Below, in pieces: positions 42,966-52,683 of a stretch of DNA of 64,000 nucleotides. Source of the DNA: Bacteroides sp. (GTDB lineage: Bacteria > Bacteroidota > Bacteroidia > Bacteroidales > Muribaculaceae); the NCBI GenBank assembly GCA_014801815.1, contig JAAVDM010000043.1, positions 55,036 through 119,035 on the forward strand, read 5' to 3'. Position 1 is the stretch's first letter; every line of letters starts with the position of its first letter. The translations under genes and the position numbers were made by a program. Below the pieces are notes generated by a model, which saw nothing but the letters and a program-made list of their open reading frames with translations, was not told the DNA's origin and did no database searches.

Positions 42966-44503
42966 GTAAGCGTGCTGTTGATATAGCTACCGGTGTGGCT
43001 GAGGGAGAATTGAAATTATGTGTTGTGGCTCTGATAGGCACACTTATAATTGAATTGCTCTGTTCGTCAGTCAGTGGCCGTAGTGCCGAGCTTTCAGAGG
43101 CCGGTATGAAAAATGTTCTTCAGAAACGTCTTTTCAGTCGTCTGTTTACTGCGTCATGGAACGGACGTGAAATATTTCATTCAGGTGATATGCTTTCGCG
43201 GCTCACTGAGGACTGCCGTGTGGTTGCCGAATGTCTGTGCCGTACTGTACTGATGGTGATTACGGCTTTGTTTCAGCTCGCAGGTGCATTCTTATTCTTA
43301 TGGTATTTCAGTCATACACTTGCTCTGATTCTTATACTTGTGTTGCCTGTGTTCATTTTTGCCGGAAAGATATTTTACCATAAAATACAGATTCTTACGC
43401 AACATATACGTGAGGTCGAAAGTCGGCTTCAGGAACGTATGCAGGAAAGCCTGCAACATCGTCTGCTTTTGCTCTCATGTCGCCGCACACTGAGTACGAT
43501 TGAAGCTGTTGCGGACTTGCACCGTACACGATATAATTTTCTGCGTCGTCGTACCGATATCACCATATTTTCGCGGACGGCGGTATTCTCAGGCTTTGAA
43601 GCTGGTTATCTGTCGGCTTTTCTGTGGGGAATATCGGGACTTAAAAACGGCACTATCTCTTTCGGCATGATGACAGCCTATCTCCAGCTTGCCGGTCAGA
43701 TACAGCGCCCGATGGCGGAACTGGCACGGCTTACACCCAGTCTGATTCATTCTCATACCGCTTTTTCGAGACTTGCCGATATAGAACGGTTGCCGGTGGA
43801 AGACGAAAATGAAGCAGAAGCGGAAGGTACGGAAATAACATCTTCTCCTTTCGGTATTACTTTCCGTAATGTGACGTTTACATATCCGGGAGTACAGCAG
43901 CCTGTTTTCAGACAGTTCAATTATACCTTTACACCCGGCAGCCATACTGCAATCATGGGTATGACCGGAACGGGAAAGAGTACTTTGCTCAGGTTGATAC
44001 TCGCGTTTCTCAGACCACAAGAGGGTGAAGTTGAATTGTTCTATATGAAAGATGGAAAGAAACACACCTTCCCTGTATCTGCCTCGACTCGGCGACGGAT
44101 TGTCTATGTATCACAGGGTAACAGTCTGCTAAGCGGTACTATCCGCGATAATCTGCTGATAGGTGATCCTGCTGCTACCGAATCCGAGATGTATGATGCC
44201 CTTCATGCAGCTGCAGCCGATTTTGTAGCTGACCTCCCCGCCGGTATGGATACTGTCTGCGGAGAGCGTGGCGGCGGTCTGAGCGAAGGGCAGGCACAGC
44301 GTATAGCGATAGCCCGTGCTTTGCTCTGTCCCGGTTCCATTCTGCTTCTTGACGAAATCAGTGCATCGCTCGATGAAGCTACAGAGACCCTGCTCATGCA
44401 GCGTCTGATGGAAAAACGTCCCTCACACACTGTGCTTCTCGTTACTCACCGTTCAGGTGTGCTGCCTTATTGTGATACTACACTCCGTGTGGTCAGTCAT
44501 TAA
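42962..44503 (+). CDS. Peptide-type ABC transporter, N-terminally truncated
   Basis: 513 aa. Fused membrane and ATPase domains of an exporter. It begins MSKRAVDIATG, a motif that normally lies after the first transmembrane helix, so about 30-50 residues including TM1 are missing. Remaining helices are at about 20-40, 95-150 and 225-265. The ATPase domain (about 300-510) is intact: Walker A MGMTGTGKSTLL, signature LSEGQAQR, Walker B ILLLDEISASLD. No peptidase C39 domain. The start coincides with the cut end of the HPr-kinase-like gene, suggesting a deletion that fused the two. A transporter with TM1 missing is probably inactive. Confidence 0.78.
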   Translation: MSKRAVDIATGVAEGELKLCVVALIGTLIIELLCSSVSGRSAELSEAGMKNVLQKRLFSRLFTASWNGREIFHSGDMLSRLTEDCRVVAECLCRTVLMVITALFQLAGAFLFLWYFSHTLALILILVLPVFIFAGKIFYHKIQILTQHIREVESRLQERMQESLQHRLLLLSCRRTLSTIEAVADLHRTRYNFLRRRTDITIFSRTAVFSGFEAGYLSAFLWGISGLKNGTISFGMMTAYLQLAGQIQRPMAELARLTPSLIHSHTAFSRLADIERLPVEDENEAEAEGTEITSSPFGITFRNVTFTYPGVQQPVFRQFNYTFTPGSHTAIMGMTGTGKSTLLRLILAFLRPQEGEVELFYMKDGKKHTFPVSASTRRRIVYVSQGNSLLSGTIRDNLLIGDPAATESEMYDALHAAAADFVADLPAGMDTVCGERGGGLSEGQAQRIAIARALLCPGSILLLDEISASLDEATETLLMQRLMEKRPSHTVLLVTHRSGVLPYCDTTLRVVSH

Positions 44504-44509
44504 TGATAT

Positions 44510-44540
44510 GGGCCTCGGACATCTCAGATGTCCGAGGCCC
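44510..44540. terminator. 14-bp perfect GC-rich stem-loop, bidirectional
   Basis: GGGCCTCGGACATC (44510-44523) pairs with GATGTCCGAGGCCC (44527-44540), 3-nt loop, followed by TGTTGTTT. Between the convergent ABC gene and valS. Confidence 0.8.
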
Positions 44541-44579
44541 TGTTGTTTATATCAGTTATATGTCGGGACTGAAGAAAAG

Positions 44580-47213
44580 TTAACGGGCTGCGTTAAGAGC
44601 TTCGAGCGAAGCCTTGATAGCGGCAATCTTTTCAAGAGCGTCCGACTGTTTCTTACGTTCCATAGCAACGACTTTCTCTGGGGCTGACGAAACGAAGCGT
44701 TCGTTGGAGAGCTTCTTCTCAACAGTAGCGAGGAAGCCCTGATAGTATTTAAGGTCAGCTTCGAGTTTCTTAACCTCTTCCTCGACATTGATGTTGCTTT
44801 CGAGGGGTACGGAATATTCAACGGCACCGGCTATGAAGGCGGCAGACATGGGCCCCTTCTCTTCAATCATTTTGATTGACTCAAGATTGCCCATCTTGGT
44901 GAGAACAGCATCGAGTGTGTCGTCATGGGCACCCTTTATCTCAAGACGCAAGGTCTCTTTGTTCGGAATCTGCTTCTGTTTGCGTATAGTACGGATACCG
45001 GCTATCACTTCTTTCAGATGTTCGAAACGTTCCACAACAGCCGGGTCTGTATCAACAGGCTGAGGTATCTGAGCAATCATGATGCTTTCGCTCGGTTTGC
45101 GCTCGTAAAGATGCTGCCACAATTCTTCTGTGATAAAAGGCATGAAAGGATGCAGAAGTTTGAGCAGGACATCAAAGAAGGTAAGGGTAGAGCGGAAGGT
45201 GACACCGTCGATGGGCTGACCGAAAGCAGGTTTGATAATTTCAAGATACCATGCCGAAAATTCGTCCCAGAATAGTTTGTAGACAGCCATGAGGGCCTCA
45301 GAGATACGGAATTTCGACAGCAGGTCGTCAACTTCGGCCAAAGTACGGTTGAGCATGACGTCAAACCATTCGACAGCTTTGGCTGAAGCCTCGGGCTGTT
45401 CGATTTGGTCATCATACTTCCAGCCTTTGACAAGACGGAATGCATTCCATATCTTGTTGCAGAAATTACGGCCCTGTTCGCACAGTGAGTCGTCATACAT
45501 TATGTCGTGACCGGCAGGAGCGGCAAGCATCAGACCCATACGAACACCGTCGGCTCCGAACTTTTCGATAAGTTCGAGAGGATCAGGTGAATTACCGAGG
45601 CTCTTTGACATCTTACGCCCTATCTTGTCACGTACAATTCCTGTGAAGTAGACATTGTTGAACGGTTTGTCATGCACAAACTCGTAACCTGCCACAATCA
45701 TACGTGCTACCCAGAAGAAGATAATATCGGGACCTGTTACCAAATCGGCAGTGGGGTAGTAGTAGCTGAATTCCTTGTTACCCGGATCGAGTATACCGTT
45801 GAACAGCGATATGGGCCACAACCATGAAGAGAACCATGTGTCGAGACAGTCCGGATCCTGATGCAGGTCGGCGAGAGTAAGTTCGGGATTACCGGTTTTT
45901 TCAATAGCTTTCAGCAGAGCTTCCTCGTCAGAATCTGCCACTACATAGCTCCCGTCAGGTAGGAAGTAGGCCGGTATGCGATGTCCCCACCACAGCTGAC
46001 GCGAGATGCACCAGTCTTTGATGTTGGTCATCCAGTGACGGTAAGTGTTTTTGAACTTGGCCGGCACAAAGCGGATATCATCATTTTCGACTGCATCGAG
46101 AGCCGGTCCTACGAGAGGCTGCATCTTCACAAACCACTGCATCGAGAGTTTGGGTTCGATTACAGAATCTGTACGTTCCGAGTGTCCTACCTTGTTTACA
46201 TAGTCCTCGACTTTCTCTACTAAATTGGCAGCGGCGAGGTCTTCCATGATTTTGCGGCGTACATCGAAACGGTCCATACCTACGTACATACCGCCACGCT
46301 CGGATATTGTGCCGTTGTCGTTGAATATGTCGATAGAAAGGAGTTTGTATTTCTCACCCAACATGTAGTCGTTGACATCATGGGCCGGAGTCACTTTGAG
46401 ACAGCCTGTACCGAAGTCCATCTCCACATAGTCGTCCATAATAATCGGTACGGCACGACCAACCATAGGCACAATGACTTTTTTACCTTTCAGCCAAGTA
46501 TAGCGCTCATCGTTGGGATTGACGCACACGGCTGTATCACCCAGTATGGTTTCGGGGCGTGTAGTGGCTACAACGATATACTTATCGGGTTCACCCTCCA
46601 CATAATAGCGCAGATAGAACAGATTGCTCTTCTCCTCCTTATAGATAACCTCCTCATCGCTGACGGCGGTCAGAGCCTGGGGGTCCCAGTTGACCATACG
46701 TACACCACGATATACAAGACCCTTATCATAGAGGTCACAGAATACACGTATTACACTCTTGGAGCGGATATCATCCATAGTGAATGCAGTCCGTTCCCAG
46801 TCGCATGAGGCGCCGAGTTTGCGCAGCTGTTCAAGAATGATACCACCGTATTTATGTGTCCAGTCCCAGGCGTGATTGAGAAATTCCTCACGGCTGAGGT
46901 CAGACTTGCTTACACCTTCGGCAGCAAGTTTGGCCACTACTTTGGCCTCGGTCGAGATTGCGGCATGGTCGGTACCGGGCACCCACAGAGCATTGAAACC
47001 CGTCATGCGGGCACGTCGTGTGAGAATATCCTGTATTGTATTGTTGAGCATGTGACCCATGTGCAGCACGCCCGTCACGTTCGGCGGTGGGATAACTATA
47101 CAGAAAGGTTGACGCTCGTCGGGCTCGGAGTGAAAGAGACGGTGTTCCATCCAGTAGGCATACCATTTGTCCTCCACTTCGGCGGGATTGTATTTGGTCG
47201 CTAATTCGTTCAT
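44580..47213 (-). CDS. valS: Valyl-tRNA synthetase
   Basis: 877 aa. Charges tRNA(Val) with valine. Class I signature HIGH appears as [14 protein letters not shown] (about 40-53) and KMSKS as [10 protein letters not shown] (about 535). An editing domain lies between them, an anticodon-binding helical domain follows, and a C-terminal coiled coil (about 810-877, [19 protein letters not shown]) is the tRNA-binding arm typical of ValRS. Start at 47213 is supported by a TAATTTTG -7 box at 47256-47249, 35 nt upstream. Confidence 0.95.
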   Translation of the reverse strand: MNELATKYNPAEVEDKWYAYWMEHRLFHSEPDERQPFCIVIPPPNVTGVLHMGHMLNNTIQDILTRRARMTGFNALWVPGTDHAAISTEAKVVAKLAAEGVSKSDLSREEFLNHAWDWTHKYGGIILEQLRKLGASCDWERTAFTMDDIRSKSVIRVFCDLYDKGLVYRGVRMVNWDPQALTAVSDEEVIYKEEKSNLFYLRYYVEGEPDKYIVVATTRPETILGDTAVCVNPNDERYTWLKGKKVIVPMVGRAVPIIMDDYVEMDFGTGCLKVTPAHDVNDYMLGEKYKLLSIDIFNDNGTISERGGMYVGMDRFDVRRKIMEDLAAANLVEKVEDYVNKVGHSERTDSVIEPKLSMQWFVKMQPLVGPALDAVENDDIRFVPAKFKNTYRHWMTNIKDWCISRQLWWGHRIPAYFLPDGSYVVADSDEEALLKAIEKTGNPELTLADLHQDPDCLDTWFSSWLWPISLFNGILDPGNKEFSYYYPTADLVTGPDIIFFWVARMIVAGYEFVHDKPFNNVYFTGIVRDKIGRKMSKSLGNSPDPLELIEKFGADGVRMGLMLAAPAGHDIMYDDSLCEQGRNFCNKIWNAFRLVKGWKYDDQIEQPEASAKAVEWFDVMLNRTLAEVDDLLSKFRISEALMAVYKLFWDEFSAWYLEIIKPAFGQPIDGVTFRSTLTFFDVLLKLLHPFMPFITEELWQHLYERKPSESIMIAQIPQPVDTDPAVVERFEHLKEVIAGIRTIRKQKQIPNKETLRLEIKGAHDDTLDAVLTKMGNLESIKMIEEKGPMSAAFIAGAVEYSVPLESNINVEEEVKKLEADLKYYQGFLATVEKKLSNERFVSSAPEKVVAMERKKQSDALEKIAAIKASLEALNAAR

Positions 47214-47248
47214 AATCGCAAAGCTGTGAGATTTCTCTTAATAATCTG

Positions 47249-47286
47249 CAAAATTACGAAAAAACGGGGATAAATACCTAAATTTG
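47249..47286. promoter_or_regulatory. Divergent promoters for valS and the GHL10 gene
   Basis: Minus-strand -7 box TAATTTTG (47256-47249) for valS and plus-strand TAAATTTG (47279-47286) for the GHL10 gene, 22 nt apart, the same spacing as the pair at 5589-5626. Confidence 0.6.
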
Positions 47287-47383
47287 CACTCACAAAACAA
47301 TAAGGCATGATATTATGCCTTTATTAAAGTATGGCATGACCATATCAACCGGACATAACAGACAACACAAGAAGAAAGAAAAA

Positions 47384-48907
47384 ATGATAAAACACAGAAG
47401 CATCAGAAGAATGGTGCTGACGCTGGCGGTTGCGCTTACAGCCTTAGGCGTCATGGCGCAGCATGATAATCCGAAACGTGAATTTCGCGGAGCATGGCTG
47501 CATGTCATAGGGCAGACACAGTACCAGAAGATGGGTACCGATGAGTGTAAGCGTTACATAAGCGATCAGCTTGACCGGCTGCAGGCAGCCGGCTGCAACG
47601 CGGTTATCTTTCAGGTGCGTCCTACGGCCGACGCCCTTTACGAGTCAGAACTTGAACCCTGGTCGTCATGGCTTACAGGCGCACGCGGTAAGGCTCCGCA
47701 ACCGGCATGGGATCCACTGCAGTACACACTTGATGAGGCCCACAAACGCGGTATGGAGTTTCATGCATGGCTTAATCCATATCGTGTCACCTCCAACTCC
47801 AAAGAGGTTCTCCCTTCCGGACATGCTATACATAAGGAGCCACACAGGTTCGTGAAGTTCAACGGTCAGGTGTTTTTTGACCCGGCTTACAAGGAGAACC
47901 GTGACTTTATCTGTGATGTGGTACGCGATATAGTGAACCGCTATGATGTTGATGGTATACATATAGATGACTATTTCTATCCTTATCCGGCTGACGGCAG
48001 AAAATTTAACGGTGATGATGCCAGCTATGCCAAATTAGGTCACGGAATGGACCGCAACGAATGGCGCCGACATAACGTAGACATGCTTATAGAACAGCTT
48101 CACGGCACTATCAAAGGTGAGAAAGACTGGGTGCGTTTCGGCGTCAGTCCTTTCGGTATATGGCGTAATAAAAAGAGTGACCCGCGAGGCAGCAACAGTA
48201 CGGGTCTCCAGAATTATGACGACCTGTATGCCGATGTGCTTCTATGGGCCGAGGAGGGTTGGATAGATTATCTTGCTCCGCAGCTTTACTGGACACTTGA
48301 CATGAAAGCCGCTCCAAGTCGACATCTGGCTGAATGGTGGGATGCCAATGTGTCTCCTAAAGTTGATATATACATAGGTCAGGACACCAAGCGTACTATG
48401 GATAATCCGGACCACCGTAACAATGACCGTAACGAACTCGATACCAAAGTCAAGTTGTCGCGTCGTTTGCCTAATGTGAAGGGTAATGTCTGGTGGCACG
48501 GCTATTGGGTGACGGACAATTACAAAGGTGTAGCCGACTCACTGGCTATGAAGTATCAGTCGACTATTGCGTTGCCACCTGTCTACGGAGATCCGGCAAA
48601 ACAGCCTGACCGTATCAGTAATCTGCAGCTGGAGCGCACGGAGGATGGTATGTTCCTGACATGGGATGTGCCTTCCGAGGGTGGTATGCAGCTCTCAACT
48701 GACCCTATACGTTTTGTAGTGTATGAATTTTTCCCGGGTGAGGACACCGATGGTCTGGAAGACCCTCAGACTATCATAGCTCTTACACCTTACCGTCGTG
48801 TACGGGTAGGCGATTGCGACAGTGAGGAACTGGAAGGCGTCACATTCGCTGTGACAGCTCTTGACCGTATGAACCGCGAATCGGAACCTGTACGCCTCAG
48901 ACTCTGA
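47384..48907 (+). CDS. GHL10-family glycoside-hydrolase-like protein
   Basis: 507 aa from M at 47384. Signal peptide (MIKHRSIRRMVLTLAVALTA, cleaved after VMA). The body is the GHL10 (DUF187) TIM-barrel: FRGAWLHVIG, NAVIFQVRPTADALYESELE, MEFHAWLNPYRVTS, DVDGIHIDDYFYPYP and FGVSPFGIWRNK. Acidic residues in DDYFYP are the likely catalytic site, but the activity of this family is poorly known; a role in peptidoglycan or glycan processing is plausible. The last about 100 residues resemble a fibronectin-III-like domain. The frame opens at 47315, but the signal peptide starts at 47384. TIGR02757 follows after 5 nt. Confidence 0.85.
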   Translation: MIKHRSIRRMVLTLAVALTALGVMAQHDNPKREFRGAWLHVIGQTQYQKMGTDECKRYISDQLDRLQAAGCNAVIFQVRPTADALYESELEPWSSWLTGARGKAPQPAWDPLQYTLDEAHKRGMEFHAWLNPYRVTSNSKEVLPSGHAIHKEPHRFVKFNGQVFFDPAYKENRDFICDVVRDIVNRYDVDGIHIDDYFYPYPADGRKFNGDDASYAKLGHGMDRNEWRRHNVDMLIEQLHGTIKGEKDWVRFGVSPFGIWRNKKSDPRGSNSTGLQNYDDLYADVLLWAEEGWIDYLAPQLYWTLDMKAAPSRHLAEWWDANVSPKVDIYIGQDTKRTMDNPDHRNNDRNELDTKVKLSRRLPNVKGNVWWHGYWVTDNYKGVADSLAMKYQSTIALPPVYGDPAKQPDRISNLQLERTEDGMFLTWDVPSEGGMQLSTDPIRFVVYEFFPGEDTDGLEDPQTIIALTPYRRVRVGDCDSEELEGVTFAVTALDRMNRESEPVRLRL

Positions 48908-48912
48908 ATATC

Positions 48913-49791
48913 ATGATACTTAATATGGATAATATAATTAATGCCGGGCGCAGTATACTGCGTCCCGGCGAGGGGGCCGTCCCTGTGCCGGCTGATATAC
49001 GCGAGCTTCTTGATTATGAAGCGACTCGCATCGACAATCCGGACTTCATTTCTGCTGACCCCATACAGTTCCCGCGCCGTTTCGAACGTCTGCAGGATAT
49101 TGAGATAACCGCTATCGTGTCGGCTGTCATAGCGTGGGGCAAGCGTACTATGATATGCCGTCACGCCGAGCGTATACTGACCCTGATGGATCAGCAGCCT
49201 TATAAATATGTCATGGATGAGGGCTATGAAGATCTTGACCCTGATATGAATCTGCACCGTACATTCTTCGCTCGTCATTTACAGTATCTGCTGCGCGGTC
49301 TGAATGTTATCTATAAACGTCATGAAAGTCTTGATACGTTTTCGGCTTCGGTACAGGCCGGCGAGGCGGAGGCCCCGGCATGGCAGCTTGTGGCAGCTAT
49401 GCAGCAGGTGATGAGTGATGTCAACGGTGGTGTTACATACAGTGAGTGTCTGCCTGTGCATCTCGAACAGACTGCGCTTAAGCGTATAAATATGGCTCTG
49501 CGTTGGCTGGTGCGTGATGACGGTATAGTCGATATGGGTGTATGGAAGTCGATACCTAAGAGCAAACTTTACATTCCGCTTGATGTACACGTAGGTAATA
49601 CCGCTCGTGGACTGGGACTGCTGTCACGCCGCAGTAACGACCGCCGTAGTGTGGAGATGCTTACAGCCACTTTGCGCAGTCTGCGCCCAGAAGACCCGGC
49701 TTGGTATGACTATGCTCTATTTGGTATCGGAGTCCAGGGCCGGGGCCGTGAGCTTATTGGCAAGCTGGGGCTCGACGGCGCGAAGGGTTGA
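48913..49791 (+). CDS. TIGR02757 / DUF2400 family protein
   Basis: 292 aa, or 288 from the second Met at 48925. Cytosolic helical protein. Recognisable family features: YEATRIDNPDFISADPIQFP, AVIAWGKRTMICRHAE, HVGNTARGLGLLSRR and a C-terminal DYALFGIGVQG. Function unknown; HhH-glycosylase-like folds have been suggested for it, which I cannot confirm. Co-transcribed with the GHL10 gene (5-nt gap). Its last 75 nt overlap, tail to tail, the lipoprotein gene on the other strand. Confidence 0.82.
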   Translation: MILNMDNIINAGRSILRPGEGAVPVPADIRELLDYEATRIDNPDFISADPIQFPRRFERLQDIEITAIVSAVIAWGKRTMICRHAERILTLMDQQPYKYVMDEGYEDLDPDMNLHRTFFARHLQYLLRGLNVIYKRHESLDTFSASVQAGEAEAPAWQLVAAMQQVMSDVNGGVTYSECLPVHLEQTALKRINMALRWLVRDDGIVDMGVWKSIPKSKLYIPLDVHVGNTARGLGLLSRRSNDRRSVEMLTATLRSLRPEDPAWYDYALFGIGVQGRGRELIGKLGLDGAKG

Positions 49792-50058
49792 CAGAAATGC
49801 CGAGTCGAATGCCGCAGCCTCTTCGCGGTGACCTTCGAGTATGTAACGGCTCTGGCGTGCACGTACTTCGAGCAGGTTGTTCTGCAGTCCCATTGTATCA
49901 CCGGCCCAGTTGCGGTTTACTATCAGACGAGCGTATGAACGGCCGTCAATCTTTGCTTGTTCGATACCGGTGTTGACATTACCGGGCTGTTCGGTGCCTG
50001 CACACGCCGCCGACAGCAACAGGGGGACTGAAAGAATATATAATCTGAATCTTTTCAT
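49717..50058 (-). CDS. Small lipoprotein of unknown function
   Basis: 113 aa. Lipoprotein signal MKRFRLYILSVPLLLSAAC, then a mostly helical 90-residue domain (EQAKIDGRSYARLIVNRNW, LLEVRARQSRYILEGHREEA). No family recognised. The 3' 75 nt overlap the end of the TIGR02757 gene on the opposite strand. The S9 peptidase ends beyond the palindrome upstream, so this gene has its own unit. Confidence 0.65.
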   Translation of the reverse strand: MKRFRLYILSVPLLLSAACAGTEQPGNVNTGIEQAKIDGRSYARLIVNRNWAGDTMGLQNNLLEVRARQSRYILEGHREEAAAFDSAFLSTLRAVEPQLANKLTAPALDSDTK

Positions 50059-50086
50059 AGAGAGTTTTTGGATTTGTTTATATTAT

Positions 50087-50130
50087 AAACGGCTCAGACA
50101 ATCATATCGATATGATTGTCTGAGCCGTTT
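50087..50130 (-). terminator. 44-bp perfect palindrome ending the S9 peptidase gene
   Basis: 22-bp arms with no spacer around ATCGAT, so the loop must form from central pairs. 14 nt past the stop codon of the peptidase. Confidence 0.75.
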
Positions 50131-50144
50131 GGTATTATGCGGTT

Positions 50145-52679
50145 TTATTTATCACCGTACAAAGCGTTCCACCATTGCGGGTCGTTCTGAAGCCACTTGG
50201 CGAACCACGCCATTATTGTGGCGTGCCACAGTTTACGCTTCTCGTAGTCAGTGATGACGTGATTCTGACCGTCAACGGTAATAAATTCCACTTCACGTCC
50301 GAGAACCTTGAGTGCGTTGAAAAGCTGGATACTCTCGCCTATAGGTACGTTGGTATCGTCAGTGCCGTGTAGCAACAGAAGGGGAGTGTGTATCTTGTCA
50401 GCGTTGAAAAGCGAACCGTGTTTTGTGAAGAGGTCTGGATTTGTCCAAGGATATGACTGTGCGGCAGCCACTGAGTTGTAGGAATAACCCCAGAAACCTT
50501 CACCCCAGTAGCTCGTCACGTTCGAGATACCGGCGTGCGAGATAGCCGCAGCAAAGATGTCGGTTTTAGTCTGAAGCAGCTGTGTCATAAAGCCGCCGTA
50601 GCTGGCGCCCATACAGCCTATCTTCTTATCATCAACAAACGGGTGAGCTTTACAGAATTTTTTTACGCCTTCGATTATGTCGTCGGCTGTATAGTCACCC
50701 CATGCGTTGACGTGACGCGAAGAGAACTCCTGACCGTAGCCTGTTGTACCGCTCGGATTGAGCACATATACCACATAGCCTCGACTGGCGAGCAGTTCTG
50801 GAGCATAACCGTTTGTCATCCACTCCGAACAGGGTGCCGTACCGCCATAATAATATACTATAAGCGGATAACGTTCCGTAGCATTGAAATCGGGGGGCAG
50901 ACATACACGACCGTCTATCTCGGTGCCGTCACGTGATGTGAATGTCCATGTCTGTATGTCGCCCATCTCTATGTGTGAGAGATATTCGGCCATAGGGTCA
51001 TCGATAAGACGTGTCTTGCCGGTACGCAGATTAAGCAGCCATGCCGAGCCGGTTGAAGTATAGGAGCTTCCTGTGTACGAAAGCCATTGACTCTCATCAG
51101 CACCTATCGAGAAGTTGTTGGCCACAGGCTGTGCCGTATAGAGCTGACGTATGGCTTTCGTTTTAGGGTCGAGTGCATAGAGATTGTAACCGAATCCCTT
51201 TTCACCCCGGAAGTAGATTGTGTTATCGGCTGTGTTCCATACGGGTTGACCTGATATGGAGGGGTCGAAATCGCGTGTCACAGCTTTGGCGGAGCGCGAA
51301 GAGATGTCGAACAGATAGCCCTGTATGTCGAAGTCATTGGCTATGGGGTGGTCACCACAGTTTTTGCCGAGATTGTCCATAAAACTCGGTCCGGCAGTGA
51401 TGAACAGACTCCGGGCATCGGGTGAATATACCGCTCCGGAGAATGAACCCAGATGCCGCAGCAATGTATCACTCTGAAGCGTGATGGCGTCCATCTGGAT
51501 AACATCAGTGAAATAGAATGGATATTCGTCGGCCTTGTCGGTTGTGACGGAGAGCAGCAGTTTTCGGCTGTCGGCTGAGATGTCAAGCACTCCGGCTGTA
51601 CTGCCACCGTAGGCTATAGGAGTGGCCAGACCGGTGGCGAAATCGTATTTTACGGGATAGGAGCGGTGACGGTAGCCGGGCAGACGGTCGTCGGGTGTCT
51701 CATAACGACGCATTGTTCCTGCGGGCGCTTCGTCTTCTTTGATGTCGTAGTAGATGATATAGGACTCGTCAGGACTCCAGTTGAATGACTGTGAGGGCAC
51801 GTTGCGTGCAAACAGTCTTTCAGTGCCTTTTTCCACATCGAGAACATATATGTCATAGCGTCCTTTGAGCATGTCGACACAGCGGTACAGCCGGTTCCCC
51901 CGAGGCATCCAGTTATATTCGGTGGCGAGTGTCGGATTGACGATACGCCCGGTAGCTGTTTCCTGAAGTGTGGCCCAATAGCGTGTATGCGTAGCATCAA
52001 GCATTTCAAAGTAACGGGTAATGAGATACTTTCCGTCGGGTGAGATGTTGGTGGAGGATATACGCGGGCCGTGATTGATATCTTCTATCTCAAACCTCCG
52101 CTTCATGTCGGGGCCTTCAGTTATGCTGACTGACTCAAATTCCGAATCGGGTACAAAACGCAGGCTGAACTCCGGTGCCGAGGGGTCGGTGGGCATACTG
52201 AGCAGACTTACCTGCACTTCGTAATCGACCTCCGGCATGAAAGTGACAACGCTTTCCGAGGGAGAAGCGGCAGAATCGGCAGTTTCGTGTGTGATGATTG
52301 AGTTTCCTCCGAGACGCACTTCGGCCGGTACATTTGATTTCAGTATCATTTTACCGCGTGTGTATCGGCGTGCACGCATATTGGTCTTGAATGTGCGCAG
52401 CACAGCATCACGGTCAGCTTTGGGGAAGCTAAGGAGGCCGGTAGTGTCGGCGGCTACCGTAGTCCAGTTCTGTGCCTCAAAAGGTATGAGAGGACGGCGT
52501 GCTTTGAGCAGGTCTGAATTACGGAATTTGTGGCGTGTGTCGGTTGTGTCTGTTGCCGGCAACCGCAGAGTCTGCTGCGGTGCCTGCTTGTAATTGCGTA
52601 TTGTGTGGGGAGCCCCGGAGGCTACTGAGGCAGCCGTCAGCATAAGAACTCCCGACAGCAACAGAGGGGTATGTTTCAT
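50145..52679 (-). CDS. S9-family (prolyl oligopeptidase/DPP-like) secreted peptidase
   Basis: 844 aa. Signal peptide (MKHTPLLLSGVLMLTAASVA), a beta-propeller region (about 190-580, with GKYLITRYFEML, FNWSPDESYIIYYD, YSPDARSLFITAG) and a C-terminal alpha/beta-hydrolase. Catalytic triad: Ser693 in GCMGASYGGFMTQ, Asp775 in LLLHGTDDTNVPI and His807 in DGQNHVI. Likely a periplasmic di- or tripeptidyl peptidase active in peptide nutrition. Starts 4 nt after the FKBP-type lipoprotein, so the two form an operon. Confidence 0.9.
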   Translation of the reverse strand: MKHTPLLLSGVLMLTAASVASGAPHTIRNYKQAPQQTLRLPATDTTDTRHKFRNSDLLKARRPLIPFEAQNWTTVAADTTGLLSFPKADRDAVLRTFKTNMRARRYTRGKMILKSNVPAEVRLGGNSIITHETADSAASPSESVVTFMPEVDYEVQVSLLSMPTDPSAPEFSLRFVPDSEFESVSITEGPDMKRRFEIEDINHGPRISSTNISPDGKYLITRYFEMLDATHTRYWATLQETATGRIVNPTLATEYNWMPRGNRLYRCVDMLKGRYDIYVLDVEKGTERLFARNVPSQSFNWSPDESYIIYYDIKEDEAPAGTMRRYETPDDRLPGYRHRSYPVKYDFATGLATPIAYGGSTAGVLDISADSRKLLLSVTTDKADEYPFYFTDVIQMDAITLQSDTLLRHLGSFSGAVYSPDARSLFITAGPSFMDNLGKNCGDHPIANDFDIQGYLFDISSRSAKAVTRDFDPSISGQPVWNTADNTIYFRGEKGFGYNLYALDPKTKAIRQLYTAQPVANNFSIGADESQWLSYTGSSYTSTGSAWLLNLRTGKTRLIDDPMAEYLSHIEMGDIQTWTFTSRDGTEIDGRVCLPPDFNATERYPLIVYYYGGTAPCSEWMTNGYAPELLASRGYVVYVLNPSGTTGYGQEFSSRHVNAWGDYTADDIIEGVKKFCKAHPFVDDKKIGCMGASYGGFMTQLLQTKTDIFAAAISHAGISNVTSYWGEGFWGYSYNSVAAAQSYPWTNPDLFTKHGSLFNADKIHTPLLLLHGTDDTNVPIGESIQLFNALKVLGREVEFITVDGQNHVITDYEKRKLWHATIMAWFAKWLQNDPQWWNALYGDK

Positions 52680-52683
52680 GGTA

